The notes under the pieces were generated by a model. It saw only the letters and a program-made list of their open reading frames with translations, did not search any database and was not told the origin of the DNA. From Rathayibacter sp. VKM Ac-2759 (GTDB lineage Bacteria > Actinomycetota > Actinomycetes > Actinomycetales > Microbacteriaceae), in assembly GCF_009834225.1 (NCBI RefSeq), contig NZ_CP047178.1, positions 1 through 50,370 on the forward strand: a stretch of DNA of 50,370 nt, read 5' to 3'. Both the position numbers and the translations under genes were made by a program. Below are positions 30,769 through 38,782 of the stretch, in pieces (the stretch's first letter is position 1; each line of letters opens with the position of its first letter).

Positions 30769-31380
30769 CTACTTGGGCGCGGACTGCTCGGTAGCGGTGG
30801 ACCGTCGAGCGGCTTCCGCCTGATGGCGATAGAGCGTTGCCCGGCTCCACCCGACGAGACGAGCAGCGTCCTCTGCGGTGCGGCCGCGTCCGCGCGCGTC
30901 CACAGCGATGGCCAGCTTCTCGGCCACTACCAACGGGTCCGACAAAGGCCGCCCGAAGCGGGTTCCGCTCGCCCGGGCAGCGGCGATGCCGGCATTGACT
31001 CGTTCAACGATCAGCTCCCGCTCGTACTCCGCAAGCGTGGCGAGCATGTTCAGCATCAGTCGGCCCGTCGACGTTGACGGGTCGATGCCGTCGGAGATCG
31101 ACCTGACCTGCACGCCGCGCTCGCGCAGCAGGTTCACCGTGTTGAGGACGTCGATCAGTGACCGGCCGAGCCGGTCGACTCGCCAGACGACGACGGTGTC
31201 CCCGTCTTCGGCGTACTCGAGGAGCTTCTTCATCCCGCGGCGCTCGATCGCGGTCTTGCTGCCGGACGTGACGTCGGCGAACACGTCCCGCTTCTGCACG
31301 CCGGCGGCGACGAGCGCGTCGACCTGCAGCTGCGCATCTTGACTCGACGTACTCACACGCGTATAACCCAGAAGCCTCAC
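30769..31380 (-). CDS. Serine recombinase (resolvase/invertase family) 3
   Basis: A 203-residue recombinase: RLLGYTRVSTSSQDAQLQVD (Ser in RVST), VVWRVDRLGRSLIDVLNTVN, LNMLATLAEYERELIVERVN, and C-terminal HTH TAEDAARLVGWSRATLYRHQ. It is nearer to recombinase 2 in catalytic-domain wording than to 1 and is probably an independent copy. CAGAAT lies six bases before GTG 31380, indicating a leaderless start; a longer frame to 31494 has unlikely N-terminal sequence. A repeat-rich candidate site follows upstream. Confidence 0.9.
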   Translation of the reverse strand: MRLLGYTRVSTSSQDAQLQVDALVAAGVQKRDVFADVTSGSKTAIERRGMKKLLEYAEDGDTVVVWRVDRLGRSLIDVLNTVNLLRERGVQVRSISDGIDPSTSTGRLMLNMLATLAEYERELIVERVNAGIAAARASGTRFGRPLSDPLVVAEKLAIAVDARGRGRTAEDAARLVGWSRATLYRHQAEAARRSTATEQSAPK

Positions 31381-31530
31381 GGGCACATTCTGACTCGAAA
31401 AGCCCCTCCGGGCACCCTCGTGAGACGAAGTACTGCGAGACAAGTTGTTGAGACAGCGAGACGCCCGCCGCTCCGACCGAGGCAGATCTCGCAACAGCTG
31501 TCCACGGGCTGTCTCGAAAAGCTAATGATT
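31381..31530. other. Repeat-rich candidate site of recombinase 3
   Basis: Upstream of the recombinase start lie TGACTCGAAAAGC (31391-31403) and TGTCTCGAAAAGC (31510-31522), 12 of 13 identical, plus four GAGAC boxes in one direction (31422, 31437, 31450, 31458). TGTCTC/GAGAC is also the half-site at the candidate site of recombinase 1. No gene fits in 31381-31682; the rest of the gap holds the promoter of the next operon. Confidence 0.45.
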
Positions 31531-31682
31531 ATTGAGTAGCGTTCCATCGGCGACGCGCCCTCTACGCGCCCGTCCCACACAGTGCCAACCGCGATTCCCG
31601 CTGACTCACGGGCTTGGTGCACCGAGGACTCACCCGAGGCGTGGTGCAGTGCGGCCCCCGCGCCCACTGGGTAACTTGAACC

Positions 31683-32219
31683 ATGACCGTTTTTGTGCTC
31701 GAAGGTCCAGACTTTGCGGGCAAGTCCACACTGGTGGAGCGCATCCGCGGCGCTTTAGAGGCGCGTGGTGAAACCGTGGCAGTGACCCACACAGGACCGC
31801 CCGACCTCCTCGACGCTAAGCCGCTCGCCCAAATCTATCTCGACGCTGCCGCAAGTCCGCTTGACACGGATCATTTGATCTTTGACCGCCTTCATGTCGG
31901 CGAATTAGTGTATGGCCCCATATTTCGAGGGCAAGCCCACATTACACAGACCGACTTGACAATGATTGATGACGTTTTGCAAGGACGCCAAGCCCAACTG
32001 CTCTACGTTCGCCCGCCCATCGAAACGCTCATAGAACGCTTCCACGGCGCCCGGGGCGATGACCTTCTAAAACAGGAGGAACAACTGATAAGCGCAATCA
32101 CTGCATACGACTCTCTCATCGGACCTGACTGCTCGGGACCTTGGCAGCTAATAGACGGCAGCACCCTGAGTGACTCAGATCTCAACACACTTATCGGTTA
32201 CGGCAGACCCGTCAATTGA
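31683..32219 (+). CDS. Thymidylate kinase-like P-loop nucleotide kinase
   Basis: A 178-residue P-loop kinase: FVLEGPDFAGKSTLVERIRG (Walker A GPDFAGKST, residues 8-16), LIFDRLHVGELVYGPIFRG, which matches the D-R-x-H-x-G-E-x-x-Y-G nucleoside-binding loop of deoxynucleoside or dNMP kinases, and LLYVRPPIETLIERFHG with lid arginine. It should phosphorylate a (deoxy)nucleotide; next to a thymidylate-synthase homologue the likely substrate is a modified pyrimidine nucleotide. TAACTT at 31672-31677 is five bases before ATG 31683, so the operon mRNA may be leaderless. GC content drops here relative to flanks. The stop overlaps the next start (TTGA). Confidence 0.75.
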   Translation: MTVFVLEGPDFAGKSTLVERIRGALEARGETVAVTHTGPPDLLDAKPLAQIYLDAAASPLDTDHLIFDRLHVGELVYGPIFRGQAHITQTDLTMIDDVLQGRQAQLLYVRPPIETLIERFHGARGDDLLKQEEQLISAITAYDSLIGPDCSGPWQLIDGSTLSDSDLNTLIGYGRPVN

Positions 32220-33169
32220 GACACTACGACGGAGGCACACTTGACACCCTTCTCGGTTCGATGTACCCAGATCTTTTAGCGGCAAGCAACCATATTATCT
32301 CCTCAAAAGGTGACAACAGAGAGATTACGGCAGTATCCCTCCAACTAAATAATCCCCTGGCAAGAGTTAGCCGAAGCTACCTTCGCGGTGTGCTGTTCAG
32401 CGCTGTGGGAGAGCTAAACTGGTACCTCGCCGGCAGCAATAGGAGGTCATTCATTCAGAGCTACCTTCCTCGGTCGGTTTACGAAGGTGTCGATCACCAC
32501 GACCACCTTCGCGGTGCTTACGGACCACGCCTGCGAGGCCGCCGTTACAACGCGCAGCTCGCGAACATAATTGATCTTCTCAAGCACAAACCAAACACGC
32601 GACAAGCCGTTATTCAATTGTTCGATCGGCGCGATCTGCACAGCAAAGTGCGAGACCTGCCGTGCACTTGCACCATCCAATTTTTGCTTCGCGGCGGCAA
32701 ACTTTCTGCCATAACATACATGCGCTCGAACGACGCTTACCGAGGCTTACCGCACGACATTTACTGCTTCACAATGCTACAAGAAATTGTAGCGCGAGCG
32801 ATTGGAGCAGAGCTTGGAGACTATCAGCACATAGTTGGGAGCCTCCACATCTATGACAGAGACGCAATCTTCGCCGAACAATATCTCGAGGAGGGCGTTC
32901 ACCCCGAGCGTGAATATATGGATCGCATGCCGCCCGGCGACCCATGGAACGGAATCGAAACTTTGCTTAGCTGGGAGCGTCGCACCCGCCTGAAAAAAAC
33001 AACCGCGTCAGAAGTACTGGAACTGCCGCAGACGTATTGGGGCGATCTTGGCCGAGTTGTTGCCGCGAGTCACGTTCCGAAATCTGACAGTCAAAGATTA
33101 CGCGCAATTGCAGACTCTCTTGGCACCACCTTTTTTCGGTCGTACATCCTCGACCGGATTCATAGTTAA
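32216..33169 (+). CDS. Thymidylate synthase / pyrimidine hydroxymethylase homologue
   Basis: A 317-residue protein of the thymidylate synthase superfamily. Seen: an Arg-x-Tyr-type start, ELNWYLAGSNRRSFIQSYLP, catalytic-Cys segment RDLPCTCTIQFLLRGG (Cys about 150), and MRSNDAYRGLPHDIYCFTML with GSLHIYDRD, the dUMP-binding R-S-N-D and H-x-Y motifs. The group includes dUMP/dCMP hydroxymethylases of phages, and the non-canonical P-C-T-C-T (not P-C-H) departs from housekeeping ThyA. In this operon a 5-methyl- or 5-hydroxymethyl-pyrimidine product is inferred. Starts at TTG 32216, overlapping the kinase stop. Confidence 0.75.
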   Translation: MRHYDGGTLDTLLGSMYPDLLAASNHIISSKGDNREITAVSLQLNNPLARVSRSYLRGVLFSAVGELNWYLAGSNRRSFIQSYLPRSVYEGVDHHDHLRGAYGPRLRGRRYNAQLANIIDLLKHKPNTRQAVIQLFDRRDLHSKVRDLPCTCTIQFLLRGGKLSAITYMRSNDAYRGLPHDIYCFTMLQEIVARAIGAELGDYQHIVGSLHIYDRDAIFAEQYLEEGVHPEREYMDRMPPGDPWNGIETLLSWERRTRLKKTTASEVLELPQTYWGDLGRVVAASHVPKSDSQRLRAIADSLGTTFFRSYILDRIHS

Positions 33170-33177
33170 CTCATTGA

Positions 33178-34131
33178 TTGGACAACGTTTTGCGAAATAA
33201 CTACCGCATACGCCACGAAGAACTCGAGCGCAAAATTTCCGTCTTCCAACAGGCTGGTACGGCCCTTCCCGGCCTCGAACTCCCCGGCGCAAGCGAGGCC
33301 TTGATCGGGCAAGTTATCGACAGCGAGCGTCGCGTTCAGTACGTGAAGCACCTGCTAACTAGACAACTCGACCCACAGTCGGTTAACCCCGATAATGTCG
33401 CATTTGATCCGCTGAAGGCAGCAGTGATCCATCGCAATAACGGCGATTTTGACGAAGCCATCTGGATGGTTTTCATGTTTGTGCATTTTGGCAAGCACCG
33501 CCACGGCGGGTGGCGCTACGCTCGCGACATATACGGCCGCCTTGGCGATGGAGGACGTTGGTCCTGGACGGACACCGCCGCGGACATCACGGCGTTCCGC
33601 TTCTGGCTTCATGACCATCAGGATGAGTTGCGTCGCATGACGGATGGCCGCCAGGGTTTTGGTAACCATCGGAAGCGTGAGAGCTTAAGCGCGTGGGAAA
33701 TGAATGGTACCGGCGAGGTATTCGCCTCCTACGTCGCGTGGGTTCATGCGACTGGAGAAACTCATGCTGACCGTTTCGCCTCAGTCGAGGGGCTAAGTCC
33801 TACTGCCGGCTTCGATCACCTTTATGAGGCGATGCGGCCGATTCGTCGCTTTGGCCGTATTGCGCGATTTGACTATCTCACAATGTTGATGAAGCTAGAA
33901 ATGCTCAACATCGCGCCTGGTCATTCCTACCTGATCGACGCGTCCGGTCCAGTTCGGGGTGCCAATTTGCTACTATTCGGAACGGAAAAAAGGTACCACT
34001 TAACAGGCCGAAACCTTGAGCAACCATTACAGAAGTTTGCAGCAGCCATTGACGTCACCCCTGATGTTCTCGAAGATGCTGTCTGCAATTGGCAGAAAAA
34101 ACCTACCGCTTACGCACCAGTTCGCCTGTAA
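33178..34131 (+). CDS. Alpha-glutamyl/putrescinyl thymine pyrophosphorylase-like protein
   Basis: A 317-residue helical protein. Segments FDEAIWMVFMFVHFGKHRHG, GWRYARDIYGRLGDGGRWSW, GFGNHRKRESLSAW and RRFGRIARFDYLTMLMKLEM match my memory of aGPT-PPlase clade 2/3 proteins, DNA-glycosylase-like enzymes predicted to attach glutamate or putrescine to activated 5-hydroxymethyl-uracil. Placement after a TS homologue and a kinase fits that pathway exactly. The start is probably TTG 33178, eight bases after the previous stop; no ribosome-binding site is visible. Its 3' end overlaps the convergent gene by 29 bases. Family call is from memory and needs a profile search. Confidence 0.6.
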   Translation: MDNVLRNNYRIRHEELERKISVFQQAGTALPGLELPGASEALIGQVIDSERRVQYVKHLLTRQLDPQSVNPDNVAFDPLKAAVIHRNNGDFDEAIWMVFMFVHFGKHRHGGWRYARDIYGRLGDGGRWSWTDTAADITAFRFWLHDHQDELRRMTDGRQGFGNHRKRESLSAWEMNGTGEVFASYVAWVHATGETHADRFASVEGLSPTAGFDHLYEAMRPIRRFGRIARFDYLTMLMKLEMLNIAPGHSYLIDASGPVRGANLLLFGTEKRYHLTGRNLEQPLQKFAAAIDVTPDVLEDAVCNWQKKPTAYAPVRL

Positions 34132-35212
34132 TGACGTCCCACCGATAACGACGCTTGAGCGCATTGCGATTGTTAAAAGAGATTATACCGTCGTGCTGTA
34201 ATTGCCCCACAACAATACCTGGGGAGACTCCAACAGCGTGAGCGAACGAGACAATTTCTTTCTGGGAAGGCCCCGAGGATCCCTTTTGTAACACCTTCAC
34301 GCCATTCGGCACGAGAGTAGTGCTTGCGAAGTTATCTGCTTCTTGCTCGATACTGCTGGTAGGAATATCGCCAGCTTCAAATTCGTCCACAAACGGAACG
34401 GCAGATGCACCATGCAAAAGCAAGTGTGCGATTTCGTGAAAAAGTGTAAACCAGAAGTGGTCGTCGGCGAGATACCTGGCACTTAGTGCAATCAAAGCGG
34501 ACCCGTTGGATAGCTTCTTCGAGGCACCGCTGACGGGACACTTCGACGGGGTCCGGAGTACAACGAGTGAGACGCCGGCTCTGCTAAGAGCATCTGCTAT
34601 TTCGGGTATGAACCTGACCGGATCTGGGTGTCGGCACCAGTTGCGCACATTATCAAGCTCCGACCGTAACACCGCAGCCGAAAAATTCTGCGTCTGTCGG
34701 CTTTGTGCGAGAAGTTCGGCCTGACGCAACCATGCGGCGACGGCCGCATCATCAGTAAGTAGCTTTTCCGAGCGTCGGAAGTTGGCCGTCTGAAGGGGCG
34801 CCTGATAGCGTTCTTCCCATTCTGCTGACGTTGTTACTCCGAAGAAATCGAGGCAAGCCTTCGCTCGCTCTCGCCATGTGGAAGGCTTCTCGATCCAACC
34901 ACGATCTACCATGTCTCGCACTGGAAGCTTTTCGGCGATTGCGTCTAACGAAGACCACTCACGATTTTCCCTGTATCGATCATCGCGACGGAGCCAGAAC
35001 GACACGGAACCGCCAAGGCGCTCGGCCAGAACCGCAGCGATCGTAGAAGTGATTTCCGCTTCGCCGGTAATGAGTCGTCGGATGGCCGGATCCGGCAGGT
35101 TCGCCCAATCCGCAAAATCTTCGACCGTGTGTCCCTGCTGAGCAAGAGTTCGGAGAATCGTATTTCCGGGGGCCGAGGCCCATCGCGGCTCAAACACTTC
35201 GGTATTGACCAT
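34103..35212 (-). CDS. HigA-like HTH fused to ImmA/IrrE metallopeptidase
   Basis: A 369-residue protein. The N-terminal 85 residues form a HigA-type XRE domain (APGNTILRTLAQQGHTVEDF, AIRRLITGEAEITSTIAAVL, RLGGSVSFWLRRDDRYRENR). Residues 200-330 are an ImmA/IrrE peptidase domain with HEIAH (259-263) and a downstream EQEADNFAS Glu. Such fusions act as antitoxins of HigBA-like modules or as proteolytic stress/SOS-type regulators. It lies downstream of, and overlaps by 23 bases, the 35190 gene. It converges on the pyrophosphorylase-like gene with a 29-base overlap. Confidence 0.85.
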   Translation of the reverse strand: MVNTEVFEPRWASAPGNTILRTLAQQGHTVEDFADWANLPDPAIRRLITGEAEITSTIAAVLAERLGGSVSFWLRRDDRYRENREWSSLDAIAEKLPVRDMVDRGWIEKPSTWRERAKACLDFFGVTTSAEWEERYQAPLQTANFRRSEKLLTDDAAVAAWLRQAELLAQSRQTQNFSAAVLRSELDNVRNWCRHPDPVRFIPEIADALSRAGVSLVVLRTPSKCPVSGASKKLSNGSALIALSARYLADDHFWFTLFHEIAHLLLHGASAVPFVDEFEAGDIPTSSIEQEADNFASTTLVPNGVKVLQKGSSGPSQKEIVSFAHAVGVSPGIVVGQLQHDGIISFNNRNALKRRYRWDVITGELVRKR

Positions 35213-35522
35213 CGTCGCCCCGTCGCTCCAGTCGAACTACTTTGATGCGGTCACGCTCACCGATGGCTGGTGCGATACCACTTCGGTATGAAACATGGTT
35301 GACCTGCGTCACGACGCGCATCCCGCTGGATCCATCGAACCACGGTTCTTCCGGATTGCTCCCCCGTGTCGCAGGGTCGCCTGGCAGATCATCGAGTCGC
35401 TCGGCAGCGTCGAGGTCACTCAGGATGGCGTGTAGGTCGCTGATTTCGTCTTCCGTCAGCTGGGATGGCAACGCACTGAGACATCGCTGCATCAGGGTGT
35501 CCGTCGCGTATGTGATGTGCAT
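35190..35522 (-). CDS. Small partner of the HigA-ImmA/IrrE protein (possible toxin)
   Basis: A 110-residue protein. An N-terminal helical part (LTEDEISDLHAILSDLDAAE) is followed by strand-like MRVVTQVNHVSYRSG and DRIKVVRLERRGDDGQYRSV. Toxin-first order and overlap with a HigA-like antitoxin gene fit a RelE/HigB-fold toxin, but no catalytic residues can be named. The alternative is an unrelated small regulator. Confidence 0.5.
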   Translation of the reverse strand: MHITYATDTLMQRCLSALPSQLTEDEISDLHAILSDLDAAERLDDLPGDPATRGSNPEEPWFDGSSGMRVVTQVNHVSYRSGIAPAIGERDRIKVVRLERRGDDGQYRSV

Positions 35523-35709
35523 CCGCCCCTCGCGTGATGTTCGTGTTCACTCGCACGAGCGGTGCACTCTGAACTGCCAACCTATATGCGATCGTCGGCA
35601 AACGTCCCAGGCCGCTCGGCCTGACGACAAGTGGTGGCACCACCCCGTCGCGCCAGCCTTGGCGTGACGACCGGGCTTGCACTTCACGCCTGGACACAGG
35701 AGGGCTCGC

Positions 35710-36861
35710 TCAGGCGTACATCTCCTGCCGCGAAGCGTGGTTCAGGTACCCCAGTTGCGTGAGGAGTGCGCGCGAGACTGCTTTGCCTAGCTCCACAGGC
35801 ACGGCGTTGCCGAGTTGACGCTGCGCGTCAGCTCGAGTGCCTACGAGTTCAAAGTCGTCTGGGAAGGACATGAGCCGAAGCATTTCCCCGACGCGGAGGC
35901 GGCGAGCGCGCTCCTTTCCGTTCCCGAGCTCAACGTTCTCCCAGTGGAAGGGGCCAACCCAAGGTCCCGGCTGCGCTTGGACAGTGGAGGACGGCCTGTT
36001 TGGGTCCAGGCGCAAGAGGAATGTCCAGTAGCGGCTGCGCCACTCAAATCGGTCTTGGCCGCCGTACCTGCTGGTGTGCCACAGGTAGTTCTGACCAGGA
36101 GGTACCTCTGCGGCCAGCTGGCCGTACTCTCCATCCACAATCTCGTCCTCCGCGGCCAGCGCGAGTGGGAGCCCTTGGAACGCCTCGGCGGCGGTGACGT
36201 GCGGAATCTTGGTGGCGTCGATTTTGCGGTCACGTTCGCTCCACCCGGAGTGAGTGGGTTCGGGGAATGCGAACGCTTCGCCGTCTCGGCGGCCGACCAC
36301 GAAGACGCGGCGTCGTAGCTGCGGGACGCCGTAATCAGCGGCGAGGAGAACCTTCCACTGCGGGTTGTAACCAAGTTCGCCGAGGCTACGCAGGAGGCGT
36401 TCGAACTGGGCGCGGTGTGTCTTGTAGGTGAGGCCCTGAACGTTCTCGAGGATGAACGCCTCGGGCCGCGTTTCGCGGACCATGCGCACGTACTCATCAA
36501 GCAGCGACGCGTTGGGGTCGCGGCTCTCGCGCTTTTCCTCGAGCCAAAAGCCGGACTTGCTAAATGGCGTGCACGGGGGTCCGCCGATGAGGAGGACGGG
36601 CTCTTCGGGCTTGAGGCCGGCGGTTGCGAGCAGCTGCTCGGACGGGAGGTTGCGGATGTCGCCGGTAAGGGTTTGCGCGTCCGTGAAGTTGGCGCGCAGT
36701 GTCGCGAGGGCGGGGTCGTTGTAGTCGGTGGCGACCGCGATACGCACTAGGCCGGATCCGGGGTCGTCGCGCTCGAGCGGGGAGGCGTCGGCGCGTTCGG
36801 TGGCGAGATCCAGGCCCCCGGCTCCGGAGAAGAGGCTGATGACAGGCAGACCGTGTTCCAT
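35710..36861 (-). CDS. C5-cytosine DNA methyltransferase (type II R-M)
   Basis: A 383-residue C5-MTase with the ordered motifs: I (VISLFSGAGGLDLA), IV (GGPPCTPFSKSGF, with catalytic Cys; Pro-Cys-Thr instead of Pro-Cys-Gln), VI (FILENVQGL), VIII (PQLRRRVFVVGRR) and IX/X (RRLRVGEMLRLMSFPDDF, RQLGNAVPVELGKAV). The target-recognition region lies at about residues 215-320 and its specificity cannot be read. ATG 36861 is used; a longer frame is Arg/Pro-rich. It is divergent from the PD-(D/E)XK gene, and together they form a restriction-modification pair. Confidence 0.92.
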   Translation of the reverse strand: MEHGLPVISLFSGAGGLDLATERADASPLERDDPGSGLVRIAVATDYNDPALATLRANFTDAQTLTGDIRNLPSEQLLATAGLKPEEPVLLIGGPPCTPFSKSGFWLEEKRESRDPNASLLDEYVRMVRETRPEAFILENVQGLTYKTHRAQFERLLRSLGELGYNPQWKVLLAADYGVPQLRRRVFVVGRRDGEAFAFPEPTHSGWSERDRKIDATKIPHVTAAEAFQGLPLALAAEDEIVDGEYGQLAAEVPPGQNYLWHTSRYGGQDRFEWRSRYWTFLLRLDPNRPSSTVQAQPGPWVGPFHWENVELGNGKERARRLRVGEMLRLMSFPDDFELVGTRADAQRQLGNAVPVELGKAVSRALLTQLGYLNHASRQEMYA

Positions 36862-37008
36862 CGTCGTACCTTCGTTCGTGCCTGGAGCGGGGGCGGGGAG
36901 GCGGGTTCGCTTCGACGTTCCAGTATCGCCTAGGTATCGTGCCCGGCACCTCTGACACCAGCATCCCGGGCGCCGCCTAGTCTGAGGCGCGGACGAGGAG
37001 GGGTGCGG

Positions 37009-38184
37009 GTGAACGACGAGCTCGGTGGTCGCGCGTACGCGGAGGTCTACAGCGTCTCGGGACGCAGCGACATCCACGCGTTCCTCGTCGCCGCGGTCGA
37101 GCAGGCCGGCGGTGTCGTCCTCTACGCCAGCTCCCCGCAGCGCGCCCCGATCTACCTCGGCGTCCAGCTGCCTTCAGGGGAGCGGCTGGGGCTGCTGATC
37201 TACCCGTTCCGCATGACGAATCCGCAGATCAAGAACCGCCCGCAGGACGAGGTGCGGGGGCAGATTCGCTACGGCGGCGAAGGCACCTGGAACCGCGTGC
37301 ACCGCCTTGGCCGCGACGTCGCCGGTGTGGACATCACCCTTGTCCTCGGCGTCGACCTCGACGACGAGGTGATCATCGGCTTGGATCCGCAGCTGTACGA
37401 GATCCTCCCGATGGGGATCTCCATCTATGCCAAGACCGCCCAGATCGAGGACACGAAAATTTCCGGGTGGCACGTCTGGGAGAAGGAGAACCGTCCCGGG
37501 CCCAGGCGGGAGAACCCCCGCTCCCCCACTCACCTGGAGACCTGGGTCGGGTTCACCCCTGACCGGCTCCTCGACTTCGCGCGCTTCGAACGCCAAGCGT
37601 TCGACCTCGCCCTCGACCCGGCGCTGCGCTACAGCGCCGCCGTCAGCGCACGCACCAAGCCCACGCCCGCCGCGTCGGCGCCGCATGCCCTCGAGGAGCA
37701 GTTCGACCTCAACAGCAGGCAGATCATCGACATCATCGCCACCCGCAACCGCCTCTCCGTAGCCGTCCGCGGAGGCGTCGCCGAGTACCACCTCCAAGCG
37801 CAGCTCGAAGCCAGCCCGGACGTGCGCACCGTGGTCTCCCTCGACGTCGACGCGATGCACGACTTCGACGTCACCCTCACCTCCGGGCAGACCCTCCGAG
37901 TGGAGTGCAAGAACGCCAGCCCGAACCGGTTCAAGAACGGCGACTACAAGGTCGAGGTACAGAAGACCCGCGCCTCCCAGAACGACCCCGCCAGCAGGTT
38001 CTACCGCGTCACCGCGTTCGACGTCGTCGCAGCCTGCATGTACTCCCCCACCGGCGCCTGGACCTTCCGCTTCGCCCGCACCAGGACCCTCACCACGCAC
38101 GACCGATTCCCGGACCGCCTTGCTGCCATTCAGCACATCGACGACGCCTGGACTGACAACCTCGCCACACTCCGCGCGCAATGA
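37009..38184 (+). CDS. PD-(D/E)XK restriction endonuclease
   Basis: A 391-residue protein. The C-terminal nuclease core reads AMHDFDVTLTSGQTLRVECKN, giving Asp-285/287 and Glu-299-x-Lys-301, the PD-(D/E)XK catalytic pattern, preceded by a helix (EYHLQAQLEASPDVRTVVSL) with a Glu upstream. The N-terminal 230 residues are probably the DNA-recognition domain (GLLIYPFRMTNPQIKNRPQD, WHVWEKENRPGPRRENPRSP). Divergent adjacency to a C5-MTase makes it the cognate type II nuclease; specificity unknown. GAGGAGG eight bases before GTG 37009 favours it over GTG 37003. Confidence 0.82.
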   Translation: MNDELGGRAYAEVYSVSGRSDIHAFLVAAVEQAGGVVLYASSPQRAPIYLGVQLPSGERLGLLIYPFRMTNPQIKNRPQDEVRGQIRYGGEGTWNRVHRLGRDVAGVDITLVLGVDLDDEVIIGLDPQLYEILPMGISIYAKTAQIEDTKISGWHVWEKENRPGPRRENPRSPTHLETWVGFTPDRLLDFARFERQAFDLALDPALRYSAAVSARTKPTPAASAPHALEEQFDLNSRQIIDIIATRNRLSVAVRGGVAEYHLQAQLEASPDVRTVVSLDVDAMHDFDVTLTSGQTLRVECKNASPNRFKNGDYKVEVQKTRASQNDPASRFYRVTAFDVVAACMYSPTGAWTFRFARTRTLTTHDRFPDRLAAIQHIDDAWTDNLATLRAQ

Positions 38185-38209
38185 GGAAGTAACCGCAGTC
38201 CCGCTTGCA

Positions 38210-38225
38210 AGGTGTATATACACCT
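38210..38225. promoter_or_regulatory. Perfect 16-bp palindrome, operator for the RHH gene
   Basis: AGGTGTATATACACCT is fully self-complementary. It sits two bases before a -10-like TAGTCT (38228-38233) and upstream of the RHH regulator gene at 38277. Ribbon-helix-helix dimers often bind such compact palindromes, so autoregulation is likely; control of the endonuclease gene, which ends 26 bases earlier, is less likely. Confidence 0.65.
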
Positions 38226-38239
38226 GGTAGTCTGGAGGC

Positions 38240-38284
38240 ATGATCACGCAGGAGGCGCTCCCTCGGAGCGGCCGTTATGCCTGA
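38240..38284 (+). CDS. 14-residue leader ORF before the RHH gene
   Basis: ATG 38240 has TAGTCT six bases upstream (38228-38233), and GGAGG lies between them. The frame encodes MITQEALPRSGRYA and ends at TGA 38282-38284, overlapping the start of the RHH gene (ATG 38277) by eight bases. It could be a translated coupling leader; at this length it may be chance. Confidence 0.3.
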   Translation: MITQEALPRSGRYA

Positions 38285-38708
38285 CCAGCCCAAGACACCG
38301 CTTCACTCCGTCCGAGTGCCCGATGAACTGTGGCAGGCGGCGAAAGCTCGCGTGGCGGAACGCGGCACCTCGGTCAGCGCAATCATCGTCGCTGCGCTCA
38401 CCAGCTACGTCACCCAACGTCCATCGACCAGGAACCCAGGCACCCTCATGGAACTCATCGGCACCAACTTCGACAGCAGCGGCTACTACAAGATGTACCT
38501 CGACGGGCAGACCCTCGTCACCTACACCGGAAGCGACGAGGACTCCGTCGAGGAACTCGTCCGCCAGAACCTCATCCCTGCTCCCGAGTTCACCGCGCCG
38601 GAGGACGAGTGGTCGCCGTACGGCGCCAACGGGCACGTCTGCGACATCCACTACATGGGCGATTACGGCCGCATCGACGGCACCACCTACGAACTGATCG
38701 CCGAGTAG
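38277..38708 (+). CDS. Ribbon-helix-helix regulator with C-terminal domain
   Basis: A 143-residue protein. The first 50 residues form a CopG/Arc-like RHH: SVRVPDELWQAAKARVAERG then TSVSAIIVAALTSYVTQRP. The remaining 90 residues (GTNFDSSGYYKMYLDGQTLV, TYTGSDEDSVEELVRQNLIP, NGHVCDIHYMGDYGRIDGTT) make a separate, beta-rich domain of unknown role. GGAG nine bases before ATG 38277. Likely represses its own promoter at 38210-38225. The neighbouring R-M genes make a role as controller possible. Confidence 0.65.
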   Translation: MPDQPKTPLHSVRVPDELWQAAKARVAERGTSVSAIIVAALTSYVTQRPSTRNPGTLMELIGTNFDSSGYYKMYLDGQTLVTYTGSDEDSVEELVRQNLIPAPEFTAPEDEWSPYGANGHVCDIHYMGDYGRIDGTTYELIAE

Positions 38709-38782
38709 CTAATGCCCGTCGGCGCCCCCGTGATGAACCAGGCCTGACGAGCCGCGTCGTGGCGCGGTCCTATGTCAAGACG

